The position numbers and the translations under genes are program-made. A stretch of DNA of 64,000 nucleotides from Kribbella qitaiheensis (lineage in GTDB: Bacteria; Actinomycetota; Actinomycetes; Propionibacteriales; Kribbellaceae): the NCBI RefSeq assembly GCF_014217565.1, contig NZ_CP043661.1:8092808-8156807 (forward strand). Direction: 5' to 3'. The notes under the pieces were generated by a model. The model had not been told where the DNA came from. It was given only the letters and a program-made list of their open reading frames with translations, and did no database searches. Shown here piece by piece: positions 32,970 through 42,057 of the stretch; position 1 is the first letter of the stretch, and the number at the start of each line of letters is the position of its first letter.

Positions 32970-33899
32970 ATGATCGAGGCACAGCAATTGACCAAGCGGT
33001 ACGGCGAGACGACGGCGGTGGATCGGCTCGACTTCACCGTCAAGCCAGGAACCGTGACCGGATTCCTCGGTCCCAACGGAGCCGGCAAGTCGACGACGAT
33101 GAGGATGATCATCGGGCTGGACAGTCCGAGCGCCGGGACGGTCACCGTCAACGGGCGCCGCTATCGCGAACACACCGCGCCGTTGCAGGAAGTCGGCGCG
33201 CTGCTTGAGGCGAAGACCATCCACCCCGGTCGCTCGGCGTTCGACCATCTGATGGCGCAGGCCTACACACACGGCATTCCGCGTCGTCGGGTGGACGAGG
33301 TGATCGAGATGACCGGCATCCAGTCCGTGGCCAGGAAGCGCGCCGGTGCCTTCTCACTCGGCATGGGCCAACGGCTCGGGATCGCGGCAGCGCTGCTCGG
33401 CGACCCCGCCACCGTGATGCTGGACGAGCCAGTCAACGGACTGGATCCCGAAGGCGTGTTGTGGATCCGGAACCTTCTCATCGGCCTGGCCGCTGAAGGC
33501 CGCACGGTGTTCGTGTCGTCGCACCTGATGACCGAGATGGCGCTGGTAGCTGACCACCTGATCGTCGTTGGCCGTGGCCGGCTGCTGGCCGACACCACGG
33601 TCGAAGAGCTGGTCCGCCAGACCGACGGCAGCGCGGTGACCGTTGCGACCGCCGACCCGGCCCGGCTGCGGGAGATCCTGGTTGGTCCTGGCATAGAGAT
33701 CACCGGGCAGACAGGTTCTGAGGAACTGCAGGTGACCGGCCTGACGACACGAGCGATCGGGCTCAAGGCCGCGGAGGCAGGCATCGCGTTGTTCGAGTTG
33801 ACCGCGAAGAGGGTCTCGCTGGAGGAGGCCTTCATGGAGCTCACGAAGGATTCGGTCGAATACCACGGCACCACCGAGATCACCAGGAGCGCGGCATGA
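32970..33899 (+). CDS. ABC transporter ATP-binding protein (antibiotic/multidrug type)
   Basis: A 309-aa ATPase with Walker A GPNGAGKST, Q-loop replaced by a short VGALLEAK segment, signature FSLGMGQRLGIAAAL, Walker B TVMLDEPVNGLDPEG and H-loop FVSSHLM, plus a ~90-aa C-terminal domain. The FSLGMGQR signature marks the DrrA/BcrA-like export group. ATG 32970 has GGAGGAA upstream; the frame is open earlier but runs through the repeats. It overlaps the permease by 4 bp. Confidence 0.95.
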   Translation: MIEAQQLTKRYGETTAVDRLDFTVKPGTVTGFLGPNGAGKSTTMRMIIGLDSPSAGTVTVNGRRYREHTAPLQEVGALLEAKTIHPGRSAFDHLMAQAYTHGIPRRRVDEVIEMTGIQSVARKRAGAFSLGMGQRLGIAAALLGDPATVMLDEPVNGLDPEGVLWIRNLLIGLAAEGRTVFVSSHLMTEMALVADHLIVVGRGRLLADTTVEELVRQTDGSAVTVATADPARLREILVGPGIEITGQTGSEELQVTGLTTRAIGLKAAEAGIALFELTAKRVSLEEAFMELTKDSVEYHGTTEITRSAA

Positions 33900-34744
33900 G
33901 CGTCACTACTTCTGTCCGTCCGCCTTCAGAAGGTGGCGTGGCTGCAACGCGACCGCGGTACCGGGTGACCGGCCGGCGGATCTTGCGCAGCGAGTGGTCG
34001 AAGCTGTGGTCGCTTCGCTCGACCTGGATCACGTTGACGCTGGCGCTGTTGTTCGTGGTGGCTTTCGGGATCATCGCAGCGGCGCGGTACAAGAGTAGCG
34101 TCACGTCTGGACGCCAGTTGGATCCCGACTTCGCCGACGCGACCGCACTCAGCCTGTCGCTGTTCGGCGTACCGATCGCCCAACTGGCACTGGGTGTGTT
34201 GGGAGTGCTGGTCACTGCCGGCGAATACTCCACCGGCACCATTCGGTCCACCTTGGCGGCCGTTCCCCGACGGCTTCCTGTGCTCTGGTCGAAGTCGTTC
34301 GTGTTCGGGTTGGTCGCACTGGTCCTCAGTCTGGTCGGTGTGGTCGTCACCTTCCTGATCGGCAGCAACATCGTCTCCGGCACCCAAGCCGCGTTGACCT
34401 TCTCGAGTACCGGCGTACTACGCGGTCTCCTGGGCGCGGCCCTCTATCTGGGGCTGGTCGGGGTGATCGGTGCGGCCTTGGGAGTTCTGCTGCGATCGGT
34501 GGCCGGTGGTATTTCGATTCTGGTGGCGGGCCTGATGCTGATTCCCGGCCTGATCTCACTGCTTCCGAAGGCATGGCACCAAGCCGTTGAGCCCTACCTG
34601 CCGAGCGTCGCCGGGCAGTCGATGTTCGACCTGCATCACCAGGCGCACACGCCGACGCCGGCGGTCGGCCTGCTGGTTTTCGTCGCCTGGACCGCCCTTG
34701 CGCTGGCCGGAGCAGCTTGGCGTCTTGCCAGCAAGGACGCCTGA
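33896..34744 (+). CDS. ABC-2 type permease
   Basis: A 282-aa membrane protein of the ABC-2 family with six helices: TWITLTLALLFVVAFGIIA, LALGVLGVLVTAGEYSTGTIRSTL (the family's conserved E-Y-x-x-G-T-I-x-x-T region), FVFGLVALVLSLVGVVVTFLIG and three more. Pairs with the ATPase overlapping its start. Likely an exporter for a drug, peptide or lipid; neighbouring kinase and regulator genes suggest induction by its substrate. Confidence 0.93.
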   Translation: MSVTTSVRPPSEGGVAATRPRYRVTGRRILRSEWSKLWSLRSTWITLTLALLFVVAFGIIAAARYKSSVTSGRQLDPDFADATALSLSLFGVPIAQLALGVLGVLVTAGEYSTGTIRSTLAAVPRRLPVLWSKSFVFGLVALVLSLVGVVVTFLIGSNIVSGTQAALTFSSTGVLRGLLGAALYLGLVGVIGAALGVLLRSVAGGISILVAGLMLIPGLISLLPKAWHQAVEPYLPSVAGQSMFDLHHQAHTPTPAVGLLVFVAWTALALAGAAWRLASKDA

Positions 34745-34783
34745 CGATTTCCGCCCGTGGAACACAATGGAGAGGTGACAGCT

Positions 34784-36112
34784 GTGAGCGCCAACGCGAC
34801 GCCCGCTGCGGGACCCTCTGCGGGTGTGCCGCCGGCCGCTGAGCTGGATCCACTCTGGAGACATCCGCTGATACTTCGGATGAGCGGCATCGGGCAGCGA
34901 CTGCGGGAGGCTGATGCCCGACATCCGTTGGTGCTGGACACCGCCATCGTGGCGGTTGCGTTCGTGCTGTTCTGCCTGCCTGACCTGGTCGGCGGCGACG
35001 GCGGTCCGAGGGAGCTCGATCACGCCTTCGCGCCGTTGCCGCCGGCCGGGATGCTGGTTCTGCAGGCTGGACTGATCTTGCCGCTGCTCTGGCGGCGGCG
35101 GGCGCCATTTGTTGCTTTCGCCGTGATCGCGCTGGTGGTGTTGATCCAGTGGTCGCAAAGCGCGTGGCTACGTGCAGATATCGCCCTGCTCATCGCCCTG
35201 TACAGCTTGACGTTGCATGGCCAGCTGCGCAGCATGTTTGTTGCCGCCGGCATCGTCGTGCTCGTTCTGGTGGTGGTGGCGGTCCGGCTGTCGGCTGTGG
35301 TCTCGGCAGGGGAAGGCGTGTTCTTCCTGGTCTGTGCTGTTACCGCGGCCACCGCACTCGGCCTGGTGGTGCGCATTCGGCGTTCTCAGCTCGCCGGGCT
35401 TCGAGAGCGAGCGGCTCGGCTTGAGATCGAGCGCGACCAGCGCGCCAAGCTGGCCGCCGCCGGCGAGCGCACCCGGGTGGCTCGCGAAATGCACGACATC
35501 GTCGGCCACAACCTGTCAGTCATGATCACGCTTGCCGACGGCGGTGCCTATGCCGCTGGGGCTACTCCCGAGCGTGCGACCGAAGCACTCGGGCTGATCG
35601 GCGACACGGGGCGTCAGGCGATGGGGGAGTTGCGCCGGATGCTCGGAGCACTGCGTGAGCACAACGATGCACCGGAGCTGAGTCCGCAACCGAACATCGC
35701 CGACATCGACAACCTGTGCCGCCGCACCCGGGCGGCCGGACCGTCGATCGTCTATCGCACGACCGGCGACGTGGACGCGATGGACCGGGGCATCCAGCTC
35801 ACGGCGTACCGGATCGTGCAGGAAGCGCTGACGAACACCTTGAAACACGCCGGTCCGCAGACGCAGGCCGAGGTGTGGGTCAACGTCGCGGAGAGCCGGC
35901 TACAGATCCGTGTGCAGGACTCCGGCCCGCCAGGCGGTCCGGCGGAACCGTCGGCCGGCGAGGGTCACGGACTGGTCGGTATGAAAGAACGTGCGGCCAT
36001 GTACGGCGGGTCTGTGCTTGCGGGGCCGTTGCCCGGCGGGGGCGGGGGCTGGACCCTGGAAGCGGAGCTCGATCTAGATCCATCCACCAACCCACTCGAA
36101 GGTGACCGATGA
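34784..36112 (+). CDS. NarL-type sensor histidine kinase
   Basis: A 442-aa kinase with four or five N-terminal helices (PLVLDTAIVAVAFVLFCLPD to LVCAVTAATALGLVVRI) and little external sequence, a coiled-coil (LAGLRERAARLEIERDQRAK), the HisKA_3 motif VAREMHDIVGHNLSVMI and a short ATPase domain (YRIVQEALTNTLKHAG; GEGHGLVGMKERAAMYGG). GTG 34784 is 8 nt after GGAGAGG (34769-34775); other GTGs at 34757 and 34775 are in frame. Membrane-embedded sensors like this often watch the transporter substrate in the lipid phase. Confidence 0.93.
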   Translation: MSANATPAAGPSAGVPPAAELDPLWRHPLILRMSGIGQRLREADARHPLVLDTAIVAVAFVLFCLPDLVGGDGGPRELDHAFAPLPPAGMLVLQAGLILPLLWRRRAPFVAFAVIALVVLIQWSQSAWLRADIALLIALYSLTLHGQLRSMFVAAGIVVLVLVVVAVRLSAVVSAGEGVFFLVCAVTAATALGLVVRIRRSQLAGLRERAARLEIERDQRAKLAAAGERTRVAREMHDIVGHNLSVMITLADGGAYAAGATPERATEALGLIGDTGRQAMGELRRMLGALREHNDAPELSPQPNIADIDNLCRRTRAAGPSIVYRTTGDVDAMDRGIQLTAYRIVQEALTNTLKHAGPQTQAEVWVNVAESRLQIRVQDSGPPGGPAEPSAGEGHGLVGMKERAAMYGGSVLAGPLPGGGGGWTLEAELDLDPSTNPLEGDR

Positions 36113-36792
36113 TCACGGTGCTCATCGTCGATGACCAACCTCTGCAGCGTTTCGGCTTCCGGATGCTGCTGGAGTCTGTTCCCGACACACTGGTCGCGGG
36201 TGAGGCCGCGACTGGCTCCGAGGCCGTACGCCAGGCAGCCGACCTTCGTCCCGACGTGGTGCTGATGGACGTCCGGATGCCCGGAATGGACGGCATCGAG
36301 GCGACCCGTCGCATCGTGGCCAACGGTGGCCGCTCGCGGGTGCTCGTGCTGACGACCTTCGATCTCGACGAGTACGCCCACGCCGCGCTGCGAGTGGGAG
36401 CCAGCGGCTTCCTCCTCAAGGATGCCCGGCCCGAAGAGCTGCTCGCGGGCATCCGCGCGGTCGCGGCGGGGGACGCGATCATCGCGCCGGCCCTCACCCG
36501 GCGTCTGCTGGATGCCTACGTTCACCATCTTCCCGGCCGCACTCGCGATCCGCAGGTCAGCCCGGAGTTGCGCAGCCTGACCGACCGCGAACGCGAGATC
36601 CTGGTCGCTGTCGGCCGCGGTTGGACCAATGCCGAGATCGCGGAGCGCCTGACATTGTCGGAATCCACCGTCAAGACCCACGTCGGCCGCGTGCTGGCCA
36701 AGATCGGCGCCCGAGACCGGATCCAGGCCGTCATCCTTGCTTACGACCTCGAACTCACCCGCCCCAACACCAGCAGCGCCCTCGATCGCTGA
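36109..36792 (+). CDS. NarL/LuxR-family response regulator
   Basis: A 227-aa regulator: receiver with DDQ (8-10), Asp54 in VVLMDVRMPGMDG and Lys in GFLLKDARP; LuxR-type helix-turn-helix at LTDREREILVAVGRGWTNAEIAERL with ESTVKTHVGRVL. ATG 36109 overlaps the kinase stop by 4 bp. Last gene of the ATPase-permease-kinase-regulator operon that begins at 32970. Confidence 0.95.
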   Translation: MITVLIVDDQPLQRFGFRMLLESVPDTLVAGEAATGSEAVRQAADLRPDVVLMDVRMPGMDGIEATRRIVANGGRSRVLVLTTFDLDEYAHAALRVGASGFLLKDARPEELLAGIRAVAAGDAIIAPALTRRLLDAYVHHLPGRTRDPQVSPELRSLTDREREILVAVGRGWTNAEIAERLTLSESTVKTHVGRVLAKIGARDRIQAVILAYDLELTRPNTSSALDR

Positions 36793-37092
36793 GGCCGTCC
36801 CGCCCGCCGCCACCGCAGGGGATAGCGGTAACGGCGGGCTCGGGACGCCTGTCAGCCGCGTTGCCGGCGGTTCAGTCAGCAGCGCTGCTGTGGGGTTCCA
36901 TCCAGGCTGTCCCTTATTTTCAGTCTGGCGGTCGCTTGCTGAGCAGACGCTGTGAGCCCGCGCGACTGGTTGAAGAGCTTCTCGCCCCCGCGGGTGCCGC
37001 GGGTGACGCCGCCGGGCAGGCGAAGGCCGATCAAGTCCTCTCCTCGAGCCGCCGTACTGTCTGATGCGCCTACTGGCTCGGCCGGAAGCGGG
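36793..37092. other. Intergenic region, no gene seen
   Basis: About 300 bp between convergent genes. CCCGCGGGTGCCGCGGG near 36988 is a short G/C palindrome that might serve as terminator for either side. No conserved protein sequence was recognised in any frame. Confidence 0.4.
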
Positions 37093-38211
37093 TCAACCCA
37101 GTTGGCGGGCGAGTGGTCCGCCGGACAGTGACCTGCGGGCCGCCCTCTTGGCGGCCGGAGAGGAGTCCAGGCGCGTCTCGCCCACCGGGTCGAAGTTGGT
37201 TTCGTTCCAGTAGACAAGTGCTCTGATCTGCGGACGTCTCAGCAGACCGGTCCGGATCCCGGCCAGCAGGCTCGCTTTCGACGGCGTGTTCTTCACCTGT
37301 TCGTCGATGCCACACTCGCCGAGCATGAGCGGCTTGGACGGGTGGGCCGCAAGAGCCCAGCTGTAGAAGCCGGGCCAGCGGGGAAGCGCCGGGTCGCGAC
37401 GGTCGACCGCTGAGGCCAGATCAGTCCAGTAATGCGGCGGATCGCCGAAGATGTAGGGGTCCTCGGCGATCCAGTCGACCACGTCGTCGCCGGGGTACAG
37501 AGTCTCGAACCAGGGCATGGATCCCCACTTCGCGGAGCCCGTGTAATTCATCACGAACACCGCGTTGGTCACGCCGTCGTGCCGAAGCCGGAGGACTACA
37601 TGGCGGTACATTCCCTTGTAGTCCGTCGCATTCATCCCTGATCCCGGTGCCGGGTCGACCTCGTCCTCGGGTTCGTGGTGGATGGCGAGGTAGAACTTCT
37701 CGGGAAAGTTCTTCTTCAGATAGGCCGCTTCGACATCGATCGCGGCGTCCACAGTCTTGTCGCCCGCGGCGACCTGGGCCCAGGTCCTGTCCATCTCAGG
37801 TTTCCAGTTGAGCAGTAGCAGCCGCTTCCTGCCAGGCTCTCGGGCCCGCTGGATCATCTCGGCGTCCGGGAAGAGGTCGGGACTGGAGTTGTAGTAGTGG
37901 GCGATGTCCACCGTCCGGCCGATGGTCTTCTCGAAGGAGGTCAAGGCGTCGTCCCAGGATTCGTCACCGAGTGGGTTCGTGGCCGCTCCGAAAAGGACGC
38001 CGCACGACGGAACCAGCAAGTCCGACACAAGGCAGGCGCCGGGCGTACTGGACTCACTCGGGTTGGCAGGCACCACCGGCTTGGTCTGATCGGACCCACG
38101 GTTGTTGATCGCGGTCACGGCGAGAATCACGGCCACGACTGTCGCGAGCACCGCAGCCGCCACTACTGGCCGCCATTTCCCCCCGGTGCTCCCCGGATGA
38201 CTTGTCCCCAT
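37093..38211 (-). CDS. GH26-like glycoside hydrolase, membrane-anchored
   Basis: A 372-aa protein with a signal anchor (VVAAAVLATVVAVILAVTAI, residues 16-35) and a TIM-barrel glycosidase domain. IHHEPED with Glu180 is the likely acid/base and LGECGID with Glu299 the likely nucleophile; WIAEDPYIFG and GFYSWALAAHPSKPLMLGE match the family 26 arrangement. Such enzymes cut beta-linked mannans or related glycans. ATG 38211 is preferred over an upstream start at 38301 because the proposed promoter box ends exactly 22 nt before it, as in two other genes. Divergent from the kinase at 38335 and facing the envelope-glycan genes, it may trim a cell-surface polymer. Confidence 0.82.
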   Translation of the reverse strand: MGTSHPGSTGGKWRPVVAAAVLATVVAVILAVTAINNRGSDQTKPVVPANPSESSTPGACLVSDLLVPSCGVLFGAATNPLGDESWDDALTSFEKTIGRTVDIAHYYNSSPDLFPDAEMIQRAREPGRKRLLLLNWKPEMDRTWAQVAAGDKTVDAAIDVEAAYLKKNFPEKFYLAIHHEPEDEVDPAPGSGMNATDYKGMYRHVVLRLRHDGVTNAVFVMNYTGSAKWGSMPWFETLYPGDDVVDWIAEDPYIFGDPPHYWTDLASAVDRRDPALPRWPGFYSWALAAHPSKPLMLGECGIDEQVKNTPSKASLLAGIRTGLLRRPQIRALVYWNETNFDPVGETRLDSSPAAKRAARRSLSGGPLARQLG

Positions 38212-38217
38212 CTGCTC

Positions 38218-38251
38218 AGTGTGCGCCTGTTTTGCTGAGTGGTTGCTGAGA
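38218..38251 (-). promoter_or_regulatory. CTCAGC direct-repeat box and -10 hexamer before GH26-like gene
   Basis: On the minus strand TCTCAGC (38251-38245), AACC, ACTCAGC (38240-38234), 10 nt, then CACACT (38223-38218). The ATG follows after 6 nt. Distance from second repeat to ATG is 22 nt, identical to the boxes before the genes at 41081 and 46960. Confidence 0.65.
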
Positions 38252-38334
38252 ACGATTCGTCGATTCCGAAGGTGTTCGGTGATCGTTGGATCGGCTGGCA
38301 CTATGAGTGAAAGCGACCTACTGGAGGTGCGCGG

Positions 38335-39741
38335 ATGACCGTTACCGGACGGATTGTCACGGCGATGCGGCGGTCCGGCGTTCGCGGACGGTCAACGGCT
38401 GCCGCGGTGGTGGTGGTTGCCGTCGCCCTCGCTGTCGGCGCGGCGGTGCTGCTTCTGCTCCTCCAGCGCGCGTTGATCGCCAATGTCGCCGACCAGGCCA
38501 CGTCGCGCGCCTTCGATGTAGCCAACCAGGTCGCCGAGGAGGGGGAGAGCGGTCTGGATCGGGAGTTGGTCGAGAACACCCGCCCGAGCCACCTGATCCA
38601 GGTGATCAACCAGCAGGGCAAGGTCGTGGCCAGTTCGTCGCCGCGGGCCGCCGACACTCCGTTGAGCACTCTGCGACCGGAGCTCGATCAGTCGGTGCGC
38701 GACGAGGTCGGCCGAATGCCATTGGTGGACGACGACAACCCCTACCTGATTGTTGCCAGGGGCACCGAGTCGGGGAATGTGCGCTACACGATCGTGGTTG
38801 CCTCGTCGATCGAGACCCAGCGAGACACGGTCGCCACCGTCGCTTCGTACCTCCTGGTGGGGTATCCGCTGCTGATCCTGCTGGTTGGCGGGGCGACCTG
38901 GGTGCTCGTCGGCCGGGCGTTGCGGCCGGTCGAGAGGATCCGGTCCCGGGTGCACGGCATCGGGATCGAGCAGCTTGCCGACCGGGTGCCGGTGCCACCC
39001 ACAGAGGACGAGATCGCCCGGCTGGCCGTCACGATGAACGAGATGCTGGACCGGCTTCAATCGGGACAAGAGACTCAGCGCCGCTTCGTCGCTGACGCGA
39101 GCCACGAGCTGCGGTCGCCGATCGCCAGCTTGATGGCCGCGCTCGAGGTCCTTGGTGCCGACAGGACGGGCGAGGCCGCACCCGAGCTGCATGCGGTCAT
39201 GCAGGCAGAGACCGAGCGGATGCGACGCCTGGTGGAGGACCTGTTGTTGCTTGCGAAGACCGATGACACCGGCCTGCAGGTGCAGCGGACGGATGTCGAC
39301 CTCGACGATCTCGTGGGCGCCGAGCTGCGCCGGCTGCGGGCCTCCGGTGGGCCCGCCGTCGAGGGCGTCGTGCCGGCGGTCCGGATTTCCGGTGATGCCG
39401 CCAAGTTGAGCCAGGTCATTCGCAACCTTGCTGACAACGCGGTGCACGCGGCCAAGGGCAAGGTCCGCCTCACCCTCTCTGAGCAGGGCGGTCTTGCGAC
39501 AGTGCGGGTCGAGGACGACGGTGAGGGTATTCCCGAGTCCGAGCGGGACCGGGTGTTCGAGCGATTCGTCCGGTTGGACGACAGCCGCGCCCGCGGCAGC
39601 GGCGGGTCCGGGCTGGGTCTGGCCATCGTCCGGGAGGTGGTCCGCGGTCACGGCGGCACAGTCGAGGTGACGGATTCGCCACTTGGGGGTGCCTGTCTGA
39701 CGGTCAGTCTGCCGAAGGCAGCTGCGGCAACCACTTCGTGA
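38335..39741 (+). CDS. Sensor histidine kinase of the envelope-glycan island
   Basis: A 468-aa kinase: helix 1 AAAVVVVAVALAVGAAVLLLLL, external sensor of ~120 residues, helix 2 SYLLVGYPLLILLVGGATWVLVG, HAMP (RALRPVERIRSRVHGIG), H box VADASHELRSPIASLMAALE, N box NLADNAVHAAKG, G1 EDDGEGIPESE and G2 GSGLGLAIVREV. GGAGG is 8 nt before ATG 38335. Its regulator is encoded at 40404-41081 on the other strand, with a PAP2 gene between, and its 3' end overlaps that PAP2 gene by 38 bp tail to tail. Confidence 0.94.
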   Translation: MTVTGRIVTAMRRSGVRGRSTAAAVVVVAVALAVGAAVLLLLLQRALIANVADQATSRAFDVANQVAEEGESGLDRELVENTRPSHLIQVINQQGKVVASSSPRAADTPLSTLRPELDQSVRDEVGRMPLVDDDNPYLIVARGTESGNVRYTIVVASSIETQRDTVATVASYLLVGYPLLILLVGGATWVLVGRALRPVERIRSRVHGIGIEQLADRVPVPPTEDEIARLAVTMNEMLDRLQSGQETQRRFVADASHELRSPIASLMAALEVLGADRTGEAAPELHAVMQAETERMRRLVEDLLLLAKTDDTGLQVQRTDVDLDDLVGAELRRLRASGGPAVEGVVPAVRISGDAAKLSQVIRNLADNAVHAAKGKVRLTLSEQGGLATVRVEDDGEGIPESERDRVFERFVRLDDSRARGSGGSGLGLAIVREVVRGHGGTVEVTDSPLGGACLTVSLPKAAAATTS

Positions 39742-40402
39742 GTCGAGTGACGGTGGCGACGATCGCGAGCCAGGTGACGGCGATCGTCCAGCCGGCGAGT
39801 ACGTCGGTCGCCCAGTGGTAGCCGAGGTAGATCCGGCTCAGGCCGATCCCGATGCTCAGCAGAACGGCCGCAGTCGCTACGACCACTCTGGCGGTGGCGA
39901 AATGCAGACCGGACCACAGAAGTCCCGCGATCATGCCGAAGAAGACCGTCGAGTTCAGCGTATGGCCGGACGGGAAGGCGAAGCCGGTGTCGACAGCACC
40001 GAGGACGTAGCTGATGCCGGGTCGCTGACGTTCCACCGCGGCCTTGAGTCCGTAGGTCAGAGCCGCCGAGCCGGCCATGGCGAATAGCAGCAGGGTGGGT
40101 GCTCGCCAGGACCTGGTCCACCGATAGGCGAGGGCAGCTGCCACGAGGATCAGCACGATGAGGACCGGAACGTCACCGATGAACGTGAGTGCTCGCGCCA
40201 GTGTGGTCAGTGGAGCGGTCCTGATGGCGACGACGTCTTTGGTGAACTCCGGGTCGAACGCCGCCAGCCCATCGGCCTCGGTGGCGCTGTCGGCGAGAGC
40301 GATCGTCCCTAGCGTACCGATGGCTGCGACCGCCGCGCCGGCCACCGGCAAGGTGCGCCGAGTGGCGGCCGACCGGCGCGGTCGCTGTTGCGTCAGGCTC
40401 AT
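39704..40402 (-). CDS. PAP2-family membrane phosphatase
   Basis: A 232-aa phosphatase with about six helices. The three PAP2 motifs are clear: KAAVERQRP, FPSGHT and SRIYLGYHWATDV (catalytic His residues in the second and third). In mycobacteria a PAP2 protein is thought to dephosphorylate decaprenyl-phosphoribose-5-phosphate next to the UbiA step; this gene lies in an island with UbiA, DprE1- and DprE2-like genes, so the same role is a fair inference. ATG 40402 is 1 bp after the regulator stop; ATG 40411 is an alternative. Confidence 0.9.
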   Translation of the reverse strand: MSLTQQRPRRSAATRRTLPVAGAAVAAIGTLGTIALADSATEADGLAAFDPEFTKDVVAIRTAPLTTLARALTFIGDVPVLIVLILVAAALAYRWTRSWRAPTLLLFAMAGSAALTYGLKAAVERQRPGISYVLGAVDTGFAFPSGHTLNSTVFFGMIAGLLWSGLHFATARVVVATAAVLLSIGIGLSRIYLGYHWATDVLAGWTIAVTWLAIVATVTRLTKWLPQLPSAD

Positions 40403-40403
40403 T

Positions 40404-41081
40404 TCAGCCACCTTCGGCGTCGAGTCGGTAGCCCATGCCGCGGACGGTCTCGATGGCGTGCCGGTCGAAGGGAGCGTCGAGCTTCAGGCGCAGGTAGCGG
40501 ATGTAGACCTCGACGACGTTCGGGTCGCCGTCGAAGGCCGGATCCCAGACGTTCTCCAGGATCTCGATCTTGCTGACAGTGTCGCCGCGATGCCGCATCA
40601 GGAACTCGAGCAGCCCGTATTCGCGTGGTGTCAGGACCACCTCTTGACCCGCGCGTTCGACCCTTCGCCGGGCCGGGTCCAGGGTGAGATCGCCCGCCAC
40701 CAGGATGACGGGCCGCTCAGGTCCTCCCCGCCGGACGAGGGCCCGCAGTCTGGCGACCAGGACGAGGAAGCTGAACGGCTTGGTCAGGTAGTCGTCGGCG
40801 CCGAGGTCGAAGGCATCGGTCTGGTCGTGTTCGCCGTCCTTGGCCGTGAGCATCAGGACCGGGGTCCAGACGCCTCGGGCGCGAAGCTGTTCGAGGACCT
40901 TGTACCCGTTCAGCTTGGGCAGCATGATGTCCAGCACGATCACGTCGTAGCTGTTCTCTGTCGCCGCCCAGAGGCCGTCCTCGCCGTTGTGCACCACCTC
41001 GACCACGTACCCGGCGTCGGCCAGCCCGCGGCGGACCGTGTCGGCCAGCCGGACCTCGTCCTCCACCATCAGTACCTTCAT
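40404..41081 (-). CDS. OmpR-family response regulator, candidate master of the CTCAGC regulon
   Basis: A 225-aa regulator: VEDE (6-9), Asp51 in VIVLDIMLPKLNG, Lys in DYLTKPFSFL, then a winged helix from LTPREYGLLEFLMRHRGD through NVVEVYIRYLRLKLD to ETVRGMGYRLD. The ATG at 41081 is chosen because it begins the conserved MKVLMVEDE; the frame is open to 41132. No ribosome site is visible and a CTCAGC box with -10 ends 6 nt before the ATG, so the message is probably leaderless and autoregulated. Partner kinase at 38335. Confidence 0.94.
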   Translation of the reverse strand: MKVLMVEDEVRLADTVRRGLADAGYVVEVVHNGEDGLWAATENSYDVIVLDIMLPKLNGYKVLEQLRARGVWTPVLMLTAKDGEHDQTDAFDLGADDYLTKPFSFLVLVARLRALVRRGGPERPVILVAGDLTLDPARRRVERAGQEVVLTPREYGLLEFLMRHRGDTVSKIEILENVWDPAFDGDPNVVEVYIRYLRLKLDAPFDRHAIETVRGMGYRLDAEGG

Positions 41082-41087
41082 GAAACC

Positions 41088-41121
41088 AGTGTCGCGGCTG
41101 ACCGCTGAGAATCCGCTGAGT
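41088..41121 (-). promoter_or_regulatory. CTCAGC direct-repeat box and -10 hexamer before the response regulator
   Basis: Minus strand: ACTCAGC (41121-41115), GGAT, TCTCAGC (41110-41104), 10 nt, GACACT (41093-41088), 6 nt, ATG. The spacing equals that at 38234 and 46931. It suggests autoregulation. Confidence 0.65.
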
Positions 41122-41139
41122 GCCGGGCACACCCGTGGA

Positions 41140-41949
41140 TCAGCGAGTTGACCGCAGGCTTGCGAACAGATCGTCCACAGGTGGTCCGGCCGGGCGGCCG
41201 AGCTCGACGAACCACTCCCGGCCGAGGACCCGCCGGAACAACCATGGCGGCAGTCTCAGCAGCAACGAAAGCGTTCTCGCCCCGTCGTCGGAGCTGGCCT
41301 GGCTCGCGTGTGCCTCGAAGGCACAGCGTTTGGCGTCGGCGTAGTCCCGTACGTCGATCCGATGCGTGATGGCTTCGCTGGCGGAGTAGGCGTCGTCGTA
41401 GTCGGCAGCGTGGACGTCGGGCAGGACCCCCGGGATCAGCTCGACGAGCTGGATCAGCCGACGGATCAGCGCCCGGTCGATCGTTGCTTCCAGTACCAGA
41501 CGGGTACCTGCGAGCCTCGCGGCGTACAAGCCCGCAGTGTGTACCTGGCGGTGATCGGGATGGCCGTAGCCGCCGGCCGGATCGTAGATCGTCAGTACAT
41601 CTGCCTGTTCCTCCCGAAGGAGTTTCGCCAGCGGGGCGGCGGCATCCGCCACCGGCAGACGACTGAAACTGCCCTCTGGTGCGCTTTCGGTTCGCGACCA
41701 GCCCGAGTCAGGGAGACCGAAGCGGACTACCCGCGCGCATCCGAGCGCCGTGGCAGAGGCTTCGAGTTCCTCTCGTCGGCGCTCGGCCAGATCAGCGCGG
41801 TACGACGACGACGCGGCCCCCGCCTCGCCGTCGGTGGCCACTGCCAGTACGACCCGGTGCCCCTCGGCCGAGGCTCGGGCAAGGGTTCCGCCCATGAGCA
41901 GCGCTTCGTCGTCGGGATGCGCGTGGAACGACACCAGGGTGAAGGGCAC
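41140..41949 (-). CDS. PIG-L family deacetylase
   Basis: A 269-aa LmbE/PIG-L protein. The Zn site AHPDDE stands at residues 10-15 (VSFHAHPDDEALLMGGTLARA), with the partner HPDHRQVH further on (GGYGHPDHRQVHTAG). The family removes N-acetyl groups from GlcNAc in phosphatidylinositol, mycothiol precursors or teicoplanin-like substrates. It is read away from the glycosyltransferase operon and towards the regulator; ATG 41949 follows GGTGCC without a strong ribosome site. Its glycan-island setting fits a sugar-lipid deacetylase. Confidence 0.9.
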   Translation of the reverse strand: MPFTLVSFHAHPDDEALLMGGTLARASAEGHRVVLAVATDGEAGAASSSYRADLAERRREELEASATALGCARVVRFGLPDSGWSRTESAPEGSFSRLPVADAAAPLAKLLREEQADVLTIYDPAGGYGHPDHRQVHTAGLYAARLAGTRLVLEATIDRALIRRLIQLVELIPGVLPDVHAADYDDAYSASEAITHRIDVRDYADAKRCAFEAHASQASSDDGARTLSLLLRLPPWLFRRVLGREWFVELGRPAGPPVDDLFASLRSTR

Positions 41950-41989
41950 CTGTCGAGGATCGCACGACTGGCCGATGCGTTCGAACCGC

Positions 41990-42023
41990 TCTCAGCGGCC
42001 TCTCAGCGACTTCCTTCCACGAT
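41990..42023 (+). promoter_or_regulatory. CTCAGC direct-repeat box and -10 hexamer before the flippase-GT4-DprE operon
   Basis: TCTCAGC (41990-41996), GGCC, TCTCAGC (42001-42007) is the most perfect copy: both 7-mers identical, period 11. After 10 nt comes CACGAT (42018-42023). Start of transcription would fall near 42030, giving a ~28-nt leader to ATG 42058. Confidence 0.65.
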
Positions 42024-42057
42024 GGTCGGAAACTTCCTCACTTGGAACAGGACTCCG